Source: an uncultured Alcanivoracaceae bacterium
Lineage (GTDB): Bacteria; Pseudomonadota; Gammaproteobacteria; Pseudomonadales; Alcanivoracaceae
Length of the DNA stretch: 5,182 nt
Assembly: GCA_937943665.1 (NCBI GenBank)
Contig: CALEAR010000205.1
Location: forward strand, 1 to 5,182
Direction: 5' to 3'
In this document: piece after piece, positions 1 to 5,182 of the stretch
Layout of the letters: each line of letters starts with the position of its first letter
Numbering within the stretch: the first letter of the stretch is position 1
Position numbers and translations under genes: made by a program
The notes under the pieces: model-generated
Databases searched by the model: none
What the model was told of the DNA's origin: nothing
Seen by the model: the letters and a program-made list of their open reading frames with translations, nothing else

Positions 1-1
1 G

Positions 2-205
2 CGCACACACTTAGTGGGGCGGGTTTCCATGGCTATGCTCACCGTAGATGTAACGCATTTGCCCGAGCTGCAGTTGGGTGATACGGTGGAGTTTTGGGGG
101 GATGTGGTAAGCGCCACTGAGGTGGCAGAGGCCTGTGGCACCATCAGTTATGAGCTTTTTTGTCAGGTGACGGCGCGGCCACGTCGGGTTATTAAGGGGA
201 GATAA
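2..205 (+). CDS. alr: Alanine racemase, C-terminal fragment (5' end outside window)
   Basis: This is the end of a PLP-dependent alanine racemase, which interconverts L- and D-alanine in the cytoplasm to supply peptidoglycan synthesis. The frame is open from base 2, giving 67 residues of a protein usually about 360 long, so the lysine and catalytic tyrosine regions lie outside. The visible part is the terminal beta-domain: a GRVSM-x-MLTVD motif, then GDTVEFWG, then AxxxGTISYEL, whose Tyr (149-151) corresponds to a conserved active-site entry tyrosine, and a final PRRV. A GTG at 14 could look like a start but lies mid-motif and is an internal Val. The residue after GRVSM is Ala (32-34), where the family normally has Asp. 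The stop TAA directly abuts the radA ATG, so the two genes are probably cotranscribed. Identity is clear; full-length integrity cannot be judged. Confidence 0.93.
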   Translation, partial: RTHLVGRVSMAMLTVDVTHLPELQLGDTVEFWGDVVSATEVAEACGTISYELFCQVTARPRRVIKGR

Positions 206-1570
206 ATGGCAAAAAAGAAGGTGGCTTATGTGTGCACCGATTGCGGTGCTGATCACCCTAAATGGCAGGGTCAGTGTGCTAGCTGTGGCAGTTGGAATAC
301 GCTTTCTGAGTTTGTCACAGAGCCTGCTTCTACGCTAGCTCGACGTGCAGATCGCACCGGCTACGCGGGGGCGTTAGCTGAAGTGCAGCCGCTGAAAGAT
401 ATTGTCTTGGAAGAAACCCCGCGTATTCAAACCGGCATTGCTGAGTTTGATCGAGTGCTTGGTGGCGGTCTGGTGCCTGGATCAGCAGTGCTTATGGGCG
501 GGCACCCAGGTGCTGGAAAATCCACTCTGCTATTACAAGCTATGTGCGAGTTAGCCCAACAACATCCTTGCTTGTATATCACAGGGGAGGAGTCACTCTC
601 TCAAGTGGCCATGCGAGCTGATCGTTTAGGGTTGCCGAAGGATAAGTTGCGTTTGGCCGCCGAAACCGATGTGGAGCAAGTGCTTAATTTGGCACGTCGT
701 GAGCAGCCTAAAATTTTGGTGGTGGATTCCATTCAAGTGATGTATCTCGCTGCGCTCACTTCCGCCCCAGGGTCTGTGGCTCAAGTACGCGAATCCGCCG
801 CTGCCTTAACGCGTTACGCCAAACAAACTGGCACCGTATTACTGCTGGTGGGGCATGTAACAAATGATGGATCCTTAGCTGGGCCAAAGGTATTGGAGCA
901 TATGATTGATTGCTCTTTAATGCTGGAAGGCACGGCTGATTCACGCTTTCGCACATTACGCAGTTTGAAAAATCGTTTTGGCGCCGTGAACGAATTAGGG
1001 GTGTTCGCCATGCTTCAAGAGGGCATGCGCGAAGTGAAAAACCCCTCAGCGATTTTTCTTAACCGCAGCGAAGAGCTGGCAGCAGGCACGCTAGTTACCG
1101 TGGTGTGGGAAGGAACACGCTCCCTCCTTGTGGAATTACAAGCATTGGTGGATACCAGCCACTTTGGCAACCCTCGCCGAGTGTGTGTGGGGCTTGAACA
1201 AAACCGCTTAGCCATGCTGTTGGCGGTGCTCCATCGCCATGGCGGTGTGCAAGTGGGGGATCAAGACGTATTCGCCAATGTGGTGGGTGGCGTAAAAGTG
1301 ATGGAAACTGGGGCCGATTTGGCCCTGCTATTAGCGGTGGTGTCGAGCTTTCGCAACCGAGTGCTTGGGCGTCAGCTTGTGGTGTTTGGTGAAGTGGGGT
1401 TAACCGGTGAAATACGCCCCGTGCCACAGGGGCAGGAGCGTATTGCGGAAGCGGCTAAGCACGGCTTCACCAAGGCCATTGTGCCCAAGGGGAATAAGCC
1501 ACGAAAGCCTATTCCTGGTATGGAAGTGGTGGCGGTGAGTACCTTGGCACAGGCCTTGGAGCATTTATAG
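206..1570 (+). CDS. radA: DNA repair and recombination protein RadA (Sms)
   Basis: RadA is a RecA-like, hexameric, DnaB-type ATPase that drives branch migration of recombination intermediates in repair and, in competent bacteria, integration of transforming DNA. The 454-residue product is close to the usual length of about 460 and looks intact. It has a C4 zinc finger (Cys10, 13, 24, 27), a Walker A GxPGAGKST ending near residue 107 with Lys105, a Walker B strand ending at Asp174, and the RadA-specific KNRFG motif at 255-259. The C-terminal part (about 325-454) is the Lon-protease-like domain, with the GEVGLTGEIRPV block at 395-406; in this family it is a non-proteolytic DNA-binding scaffold. 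The start follows alr with no gap, and a purine-rich ribosome site (about 194-202) lies inside the last alr codons, so translation is likely coupled. It ends one base before the convergent endonuclease gene. Confidence 0.98.
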   Translation: MAKKKVAYVCTDCGADHPKWQGQCASCGSWNTLSEFVTEPASTLARRADRTGYAGALAEVQPLKDIVLEETPRIQTGIAEFDRVLGGGLVPGSAVLMGGHPGAGKSTLLLQAMCELAQQHPCLYITGEESLSQVAMRADRLGLPKDKLRLAAETDVEQVLNLARREQPKILVVDSIQVMYLAALTSAPGSVAQVRESAAALTRYAKQTGTVLLLVGHVTNDGSLAGPKVLEHMIDCSLMLEGTADSRFRTLRSLKNRFGAVNELGVFAMLQEGMREVKNPSAIFLNRSEELAAGTLVTVVWEGTRSLLVELQALVDTSHFGNPRRVCVGLEQNRLAMLLAVLHRHGGVQVGDQDVFANVVGGVKVMETGADLALLLAVVSSFRNRVLGRQLVVFGEVGLTGEIRPVPQGQERIAEAAKHGFTKAIVPKGNKPRKPIPGMEVVAVSTLAQALEHL

Positions 1571-1571
1571 T

Positions 1572-2204
1572 TTAATATTGCAGCAGATCCAGCGTGATGC
1601 GTTCGGCAAGTTCGGGGTCATCAATAAACGGATTGCTCGCTCCTTGGATCTCTTTAATGCGCTGGTTCCTGCGCACCTCAAAATCATCTGGTGGGTCTAA
1701 ACGGTTCCAATCCTGGAGTGTGTTGACATTACCCACCAAAGGAATGTTGTAGGTGTGATGCAAGTACAATAGGGCACGGGCTACCTCCCCCTTTGTATGA
1801 TCAGCGGGTTCAAAGGTTTGAAAAGTGGTTTTAAAGCCGCATTCGTGGGTGGGTTCCTCAAGGCGGGTATCCCCTATGGTGGTGCCACGGCGAATGCGAC
1901 GAGTGCTCGCTGTGATGGGGAACATTTGGTGTAAATCGTTCCAAATCACTAGGTAGTCGGCGTTCATTTCACAGCTGCGGGCGGTCTCACACCCAAAATG
2001 ATCTAATAACACACGTTGGGGGTACACACGCTCAATGCGCACGCGATCCTCCGGTTGGAAAGGCGTTTGGCAGTAGAGGGTTAGCCGTTCTTCCTCGGCA
2101 GCATAAACCTCAGTAAGTAGTTGTTGCTCAGCACGAGGTTGGCCAAACGCAAAAGGCACTTGAAAAGCAAGGAATAACAAACACAACAAACGAAACATTG
2201 TCAT
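1572..2204 (-). CDS. Exported endonuclease I (EndA/Vvn/NucM) family protein, active site altered
   Basis: The 210-residue protein resembles periplasmic or secreted non-specific nucleases of the endonuclease I family (EndA, Vvn, NucM). Residues 1-21 form a signal peptide with a hydrophobic stretch 4-20 and likely cleavage near AFG-Q. Family landmarks are LYCQ (43-46), the IERVYP motif (57-62), GC and SC cysteines (72, 78), NDLHQMFP (89-96), HECG (120-123), KGEVARALLYL (138-148) and QGASNPFIDDPELAERI (187-203). The four mature cysteines would allow two disulfides. In active members the first motif reads EHVxP and the second DLHNLxP; here His is Arg59 and Asn is Gln93, so the proposed general base and one magnesium ligand are missing, while Glu58 is kept. 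It may be inactive or have shifted function. The ATG at 2204 has an AGGG 8 bases upstream; ATG codon 3 is an alternative. Family assignment is strong, enzymatic activity doubtful. Confidence 0.87.
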   Translation of the reverse strand: MTMFRLLCLLFLAFQVPFAFGQPRAEQQLLTEVYAAEEERLTLYCQTPFQPEDRVRIERVYPQRVLLDHFGCETARSCEMNADYLVIWNDLHQMFPITASTRRIRRGTTIGDTRLEEPTHECGFKTTFQTFEPADHTKGEVARALLYLHHTYNIPLVGNVNTLQDWNRLDPPDDFEVRRNQRIKEIQGASNPFIDDPELAERITLDLLQY

Positions 2205-2236
2205 GAAAAAAGCCCTAGTTGTTATCAGTACTTATT

Positions 2237-2266
2237 AGTATAAACAAGCTCTAAATTAGCTCACAA
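2237..2266 (-). promoter_or_regulatory. Candidate sigma70 promoter for the endonuclease I family gene
   Basis: Read on the minus strand, TTGTGA (2266-2261) and TATACT (2242-2237) are separated by 18 bases. The -10 element matches the consensus at five of six positions and the -35 at four. Transcription would start near 2230, giving a leader of about 26 bases before the ATG at 2204, with the AGGG ribosome site in between. It is a pattern match only, in an AT-rich stretch where chance matches occur. Confidence 0.45.
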
Positions 2267-2389
2267 TGAGCGTATTTCTTCTTAGGTATGGCACAAGTGT
2301 AAACTAAAAATGAAGACGAAGGGCTCTGTTTTTATAGGTGGAGCATGTGCGCCTGGTTCTTATTTTGTGGTGGGGATCCATTGGGTTAA

Positions 2390-2419
2390 ACCGTTAGTCC
2401 ATGCTTTGGTGCCGTTAAT
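2390..2419 (+). promoter_or_regulatory. Paired direct repeats matching a LytTR-family (AlgR-type) binding site
   Basis: Two copies of CCGTTARTCC lie at 2391-2400 and 2412-2421, 21 bp apart, so they sit on the same face of the helix two turns apart. The first nonamer (2390-2398, ACCGTTAGT) fits the general LytTR pattern [TA][AC][CA]GTTN[AG][TG] at all nine positions; the second (2411-2419) fits at eight of nine, with a 12-bp gap, which is the usual arrangement. Against the P. aeruginosa AlgR core CCGTTCGTC the copies match 8 and 7 of 9. AlgR is known to activate the fimU-pilVWXY1Y2E operon, the counterpart of the genes starting at 2487. The regulator itself is not in this window, so which LytTR protein binds is inferred. 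Confidence 0.68.
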
Positions 2420-2458
2420 CCGCCCTCGGCTGCATGGCCGCAAGGGGGAGGGTAAGTT

Positions 2459-2464
2459 AATAAT
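2459..2464 (+). promoter_or_regulatory. Candidate -10 element of the minor-pilin operon
   Basis: AATAAT matches TATAAT at five of six positions in the only AT-rich patch between the direct repeats and the pilin start. No recognisable -35 element lies 16-18 bases upstream, which fits an activator-dependent promoter. If used, transcription starts near 2471, placing the two repeats at about -56 and -77. The call is weak on its own and gains support only from the repeats. Confidence 0.3.
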
Positions 2465-2476
2465 GATAGAAAATGT

Positions 2477-2482
2477 GAGGGA
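2477..2482 (+). promoter_or_regulatory. Ribosome binding site that decides the fimT-like start
   Basis: GAGGGA precedes the ATG at 2487 with 6 bases between GAGG and the start codon, a near-ideal spacing. The competing in-frame ATG at 2463 has GGAGGG (2447-2452) 10 bases away, also plausible, but it would give a 17-residue prepilin leader instead of 9 and would overlap the candidate -10. The ATG at 2310 has no comparable site. Confidence 0.5.
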
Positions 2483-2486
2483 TGGC

Positions 2487-2960
2487 ATGCCTGTTCAACC
2501 AAAACAACAAGGTTTTACACTGATTGAGTTAATGGTGATTGTTGCGCTTGTGGCGATTTTAGCAAGTGTCGCTGTGCCAAATTTCACGCAGTTTGTGCGC
2601 AATAATCGTGTGACCACACAAGCTGATGAGATACATCGCTTTTTGCAATATGCCCGTGGCGAAGCGGTGGTTCAACGTCGTAACCAACAGGTGAAATTGT
2701 CTGGTGAATCGTTTTCAGTGTCGCCCGCAGATCGAATTTTAGAGGTGTCTAAAGGTTTAGAAGTGCGTTTTAAAAAAGGAAACAGCACCCAGAACAACCT
2801 AGATTTTGAGTTTATGGCCAATGGCAGCGCCAGTGATGCGGTGGAGGTTCTTGTGTGCCATGAGGATGGCGAGGCGTGGATTACGCAAAAAGTACAAGTG
2901 AATAAAACCGGCCGAGTTACACAAGCGGTTCGGGAACGAAAAAACAATTGCCAACTATAA
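2487..2960 (+). CDS. fimT: FimT/FimU (GspH-type) minor prepilin
   Basis: This is a class III prepilin of the type IVa pilus minor-pilin set, inserted in the inner membrane and cleaved and N-methylated by the prepilin peptidase PilD. The 157-residue product has a 9-residue leader ending in Gly, then the mature N-terminus FTLIELM with the conserved Glu5, and a hydrophobic helix to about residue 32. A GspH/FimT-like globular domain follows, with the typical NRVTTQADEIHRFLQYAR helix region (40-57) and two cysteines (124, 155) placed to form the C-terminal disulfide. The tail has GRVT at 142-145, then a basic patch near VRERK. In DNA-binding FimT proteins the tail motif is GRxR; here the second Arg is Thr. 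It is the first gene of the operon, 21 bases before pilV. FimU and FimT cannot be told apart from this alone. Start alternatives are ATG 2463 or, less likely, 2310. Confidence 0.85.
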   Translation: MPVQPKQQGFTLIELMVIVALVAILASVAVPNFTQFVRNNRVTTQADEIHRFLQYARGEAVVQRRNQQVKLSGESFSVSPADRILEVSKGLEVRFKKGNSTQNNLDFEFMANGSASDAVEVLVCHEDGEAWITQKVQVNKTGRVTQAVRERKNNCQL

Positions 2961-2981
2961 ATGGGTGGAAGGGCTTAACCA

Positions 2982-3518
2982 ATGAAACAACGGGGTTTTA
3001 GTTTAATTGAGGTGCTGGTTACCTTGCTGCTCACCGCCCTTGGCTTGTTGGGCATGGTGGCCATGCAGGTGACATCCCAGGAATACCAGATTGAATCCCT
3101 AGAAAGAAACACGGCGGTGACGCTAGCCAACGAATTGATAGAAGTGCTGCGTTCCCATCGCGATGAGCTGTATCACAATCGCCCGCCAGAGGCCTATGGG
3201 TATAGCCATCTTAAATCCGACACTGTGTTTTATGGCAGCAATGGAAGCCCTAAATTTAGCGCAGGTGATTGCGATTTATCCACTGCAAAAGGGCAAGCAG
3301 GATGCGTGCTAAAGCGTATTGAAAAGAATTTAATGGGGGGCAAGGTGGAGCGTTTGTGCCCGAGTTTTAACGAAAACTATGACTGTGCCACAAATTATCA
3401 GGGGTCCACGCTGATGTTAAAGCTATCTTGGGACACGCGGGAAGCGTGCCCTGAACCCAGTACTTCTTCCTCAGAGCATAATAACTTATGCACATACACG
3501 GTAAGGGTGGAATTATGA
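2982..3518 (+). CDS. pilV: Type IV pilus minor prepilin PilV
   Basis: PilV is one of the minor pilins that prime pilus assembly and, with PilW, PilX, FimU and PilE, are thought to connect PilY1 to the pilus tip. The 178-residue product has a very short leader, MKQRG, then FSLIEVLV with Glu5 (residue 10), and a helix rich in Leu, Gly and Ala to about residue 30, typical of PilV. The globular part has six cysteines (97, 108, 126, 135, 156, 170), suggesting periplasmic disulfides, and ends in a beta-strand, YTVRVEL. A GGAAGG site precedes the ATG by 9 bases. Its TGA overlaps the ATG of the next gene. The N-terminus is diagnostic of a prepilin; assignment to PilV rests on the helix pattern, size and gene order. 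Confidence 0.88.
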   Translation: MKQRGFSLIEVLVTLLLTALGLLGMVAMQVTSQEYQIESLERNTAVTLANELIEVLRSHRDELYHNRPPEAYGYSHLKSDTVFYGSNGSPKFSAGDCDLSTAKGQAGCVLKRIEKNLMGGKVERLCPSFNENYDCATNYQGSTLMLKLSWDTREACPEPSTSSSEHNNLCTYTVRVEL

Positions 3519-4345
3519 GCACGAGGATGGTTCAACGTGGGCTCTCTTTGGTGGAGCTAATGGTGGCCTTAGTGATTGGCAGTTTCCTGATTCTTGGCGC
3601 CACACAACTGTATCTTAATAGCAAGCGAGGCCAATTGTTTAGTAGTAGCAGCGCCGAAAACGTGGAGAATGCCCGTTTTGGTGTTTTGGTATTGGAGGAG
3701 CAATTAAGTAAGGCTGGTTTTCGTCGGGCCCCAGATCAAGAAATTAGCACAGCGTTCCCTGCGGGGAGTGGTCCTAGTGTGTGCCGAAGCTTTCCTGCTG
3801 GCGCTGCTGTGGTGCCGCTAAGTAACAGTGATAAAGGGTTTTGCTTCCGTTACCAAGCTGCGGTGGATGATGAAGTGAGCTGCTCTAATGAAAACGTGGG
3901 TGTTGATCGGCCACCCTTTTCGCCCTCGGTTTCAGATGAACTCGTTTATGTGGCTATTCAATTTGAAGCAGGTGATGAACAGCAGCAAGGAAGGCTAACT
4001 TGCACCACGAAGAAAGGCAGTGTCACAGGGGATCCAGAGCCCATTATTGATGGTGTGGCAGATTTCAGAGTGTTTATGGCTGAAGGACATCCACGGGTTA
4101 AAAAGCTAAGCCAAGATGCGTTTAAGCTGCCTTCGGCATTGGCTCAAGATGCTGTGGTGCGTGCTGTAAATTATGAAGTGCTATTGGCAAGCGGGCCAAA
4201 TCGCCGCGAAGGGGAATCAAGCATTTTTGAGGATTATGTATCCCGTTTAGATAGTAGCAGCGCCCAAGCGCTTCGAAACAAAGATAAACGACATGTCTAT
4301 CAACTAGCCACAGGTGGGCAAGCCTTAAGGAACTTAATGCCATGA
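3515..4345 (+). CDS. pilW: Type IV pilus minor prepilin PilW
   Basis: This is the largest of the minor pilins here, belonging to the inner-membrane-assembled tip complex of the type IVa pilus. With the ATG at 3515 the product has 276 residues: leader MSTRMVQRG, mature LSLVELMVALVIGSF with Glu5 (residue 14), and a helix to about residue 33. PilW hallmarks are ENARFGVLVLEEQLSKAGF (51-69), the IDGVADFRV strand (178-186), and a C-terminal LRN near the end. Cysteines lie at 90, 110, 123 and 163. The ATG at 3515 overlaps the pilV stop as ATGA, with AAGG eight bases upstream, and is preferred over the in-frame ATG at 3488, which lies inside pilV and gives a longer leader. Mature residue 1 is Leu rather than Phe, as seen in many PilW proteins. 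Its own stop overlaps the pilX start in the same way. Confidence 0.9.
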   Translation: MSTRMVQRGLSLVELMVALVIGSFLILGATQLYLNSKRGQLFSSSSAENVENARFGVLVLEEQLSKAGFRRAPDQEISTAFPAGSGPSVCRSFPAGAAVVPLSNSDKGFCFRYQAAVDDEVSCSNENVGVDRPPFSPSVSDELVYVAIQFEAGDEQQQGRLTCTTKKGSVTGDPEPIIDGVADFRVFMAEGHPRVKKLSQDAFKLPSALAQDAVVRAVNYEVLLASGPNRREGESSIFEDYVSRLDSSSAQALRNKDKRHVYQLATGGQALRNLMP

Positions 4346-4965
4346 TGCAATTACGTCAACAACAAGGCGCTGTATTAATGGTGGCGCTAATTATGCTTTT
4401 GGTTATAACGCTGATTGCCATTGGCACCATGCGTAATACCACGCTAGAAACTCGATTAACAGGGGCGCGCGTGGAGAACGCACGCTTACAAAACATGGTG
4501 GATGCCGCATTGCGGGAGGGTGAATTTCGGTTTTATGGCCCAGGCCATTTAGATGCCAAACTGAATCCGAACCCCGAAGTAAACTGTGATGCGGATGCTA
4601 ATAAATTGAATATTTTTGGCAATAATAAGCCTTGCTTATTAAACGCCATGAGTGATGACGATTTAAAATCGTTTTATAAAACACCGGTTTCCTCAGGGCT
4701 CGCAGATGTGAAATGGATGGAGTATCGAGGCTTGGATGCGCGAAATCGGTTCGTGCCTGCTAAGGATGAAAAGCCAGCGAGTTTTAATGCCTATCGTATT
4801 TTAGAAGGCACCGCTGAGAATGCAGTGGTAAACCCAGAATATGGGGCCGCATTGCGGGGCACAGGAACCTATTATTATGTGATTACCGCCCGTGCAGGTG
4901 AGGACGGTGATGACATTGCCGCGCAATCCACCATTGCCACTATTTATCTTGGCTTGGATGATTAG
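4342..4965 (+). CDS. pilX: Type IV pilus assembly protein PilX
   Basis: PilX is a minor pilin-like protein that works with PilV, PilW and PilY1 at the pilus tip. The 207-residue product begins with a leader ending QQQG (residue 9), then a hydrophobic helix AVLMVALIMLLVITLIAI and the PilX signature MRNTTLETRLTGARVENARL (30-49), with AALREGEFRF following. The C-terminal strands TYYYVITARAG and AAQSTIATIY also fit PilX (usual form: ITARG then LQSTY). Mature position 5 is Val, not Glu, as expected for PilX and the analogous secretion pseudopilin GspK, which are thought to sit at the tip. Cys82 and Cys98 could pair. The start ATG overlaps the pilW stop (ATGA); AAGGA lies about 11 bases upstream, so translation may depend on coupling. 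A second ATG immediately follows. Confidence 0.9.
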   Translation: MMQLRQQQGAVLMVALIMLLVITLIAIGTMRNTTLETRLTGARVENARLQNMVDAALREGEFRFYGPGHLDAKLNPNPEVNCDADANKLNIFGNNKPCLLNAMSDDDLKSFYKTPVSSGLADVKWMEYRGLDARNRFVPAKDEKPASFNAYRILEGTAENAVVNPEYGAALRGTGTYYYVITARAGEDGDDIAAQSTIATIYLGLDD

Positions 4966-4974
4966 GGGGAGGCC

Positions 4975-5182
4975 ATGAAAAGTAACGTATTTTCAAAAGC
5001 AAAACATTTCATTAAGAACCGCAGCGGCGCCGCCTTGATAACAGCTGTGGCCATATTGTTAGCCACGCCAGTGCAAGCAGATAATGTATCTCAAAAACCC
5101 TTAAGTTTATCGGTGGGCGTGCCGCCCAATATTATTTTTACCCTTGATGAATCGGGGAGTATGTCGTGGGGTTATGTGCCCG
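4975..5182 (+). CDS. pilY1: PilY1, type IV pilus tip adhesin/regulator, N-terminal fragment (3' end outside window)
   Basis: The frame is open from ATG 4975 to the window end, giving 69 residues of a protein normally longer than 1000. PilY1 is exported by Sec and acts at the pilus tip in adhesion, surface sensing and pilus extension. Residues 1-35 form a signal peptide with a long basic n-region (five Lys and an Arg by residue 16), a hydrophobic core (about 19-30) and likely cleavage after PVQA. The PNIIFTLDESGSMSW block (51-65) contains the DxSxS metal-site motif (Asp58, Ser60, Ser62) that begins a von Willebrand A domain, in the position known for PilY1. A GGAGG site (4968-4972) lies only 2 bases from the ATG, unusually close; the run of G upstream may pair in a better register. 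It follows pilX by 9 bases. Confidence 0.9.
   Translation, partial: MKSNVFSKAKHFIKNRSGAALITAVAILLATPVQADNVSQKPLSLSVGVPPNIIFTLDESGSMSWGYVP

Larger units (their letters stand above)
2205..2486. other. Divergent intergenic region between the endonuclease gene and the minor-pilin operon
   Basis: The half nearest the endonuclease gene is AT-rich and holds its candidate promoter. The half nearest the pilin gene is richer in G and C and holds the paired CCGTTARTCC repeats and a candidate -10 element. The stretch 2310-2389 has no stop in the pilin frame, so the pilin reading frame could be extended back to an ATG at 2310, but the encoded residues resemble no prepilin leader and the extension has no good ribosome site. 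I see no strong hairpin terminator, and no riboswitch I could recognise, in 2267-2389; its content is unassigned. Confidence 0.6.

Noticed and set aside
1095..1427. 110-codon open frame on the minus strand inside radA
   Set aside because: It lies wholly within the intact radA coding region, has no family resemblance, and is the expected shadow of the sense gene.
2219..2244. Plus-strand promoter TTGTTA (2219-2224) with TATAAA (2239-2244)
   Set aside because: The spacer is only 14 bases, outside the workable range, and the site overlaps the better-matching minus-strand promoter.
2289..2303. Possible sigma54 promoter: TGGCAC at 2289-2294
   Set aside because: Five bases further the -12 element should read TTGC or similar, but the sequence is TAAA, without the essential GC.
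2391..2421. Two CCGTTARTCC repeats considered as CRISPR or integron attC remnants
   Set aside because: There are only two 10-base copies, with no spacer array and no attC inverted core sites; a tandem regulator site fits the length and spacing better.
3643..4264. Exact 13-base repeat TAGTAGCAGCGCC at 3643-3655 and 4252-4264 in pilW
   Set aside because: Both copies encode Ser-Ser-Ser-Ala in frame in low-complexity serine runs, so shared codon choice explains them.
5023..5065. Prepilin-like RSGAALITAVAILL stretch in the PilY1 N-terminus
   Set aside because: The hydrophobic core is short and followed by a PVQA cleavage site, and PilY1 is a Sec-exported protein, so a normal signal peptide fits better.

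Overview
The window looks like chromosome from a gammaproteobacterium of balanced base composition. It is related to the type IV pilus-bearing, Pseudomonas-like or marine lineages. The evidence is the minor-pilin operon order (FimT/GspH, PilV, PilW, PilX, PilY1), the alr-radA pair, and a secreted endonuclease I family protein. No mobile element, RNA gene or CRISPR array is visible. The gene content is mostly ordinary; the notable signals are in a promoter region and in a few substituted key residues.

Layout. The first 205 bases are the C-terminal end of alanine racemase (alr), cut by the window edge. Its stop codon abuts the start of radA (206-1570), a full-length RadA/Sms branch-migration protein. 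One base after radA ends, an endonuclease I family gene ends on the opposite strand (2204 down to 1572). It encodes an exported protein in which two expected active-site residues are changed. A 282-base divergent region (2205-2486) follows. It holds a good sigma70-type promoter candidate for the endonuclease gene and, on the other side, a pair of CCGTTARTCC direct repeats exactly 21 bp apart. These match the binding pattern of LytTR-family response regulators such as AlgR, which is known to activate the equivalent minor-pilin operon in Pseudomonas aeruginosa.

From 2487 to the right edge runs the minor-pilin operon: fimT-like, pilV-like, pilW-like and pilX-like genes, then the first 69 codons of pilY1. 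Start and stop codons overlap at pilV/pilW and pilW/pilX, and the other gaps are short. The proteins should form the tip or priming complex of a type IVa pilus: four class III prepilins processed by PilD, and the large Sec-exported PilY1 adhesin with a von Willebrand A metal-binding motif. By inference from the repeats, the operon is switched by a LytTR regulator that is not encoded here. RadA and a FimT-type pilin near each other fit natural transformation, but both have other roles and the link is only suggestive.
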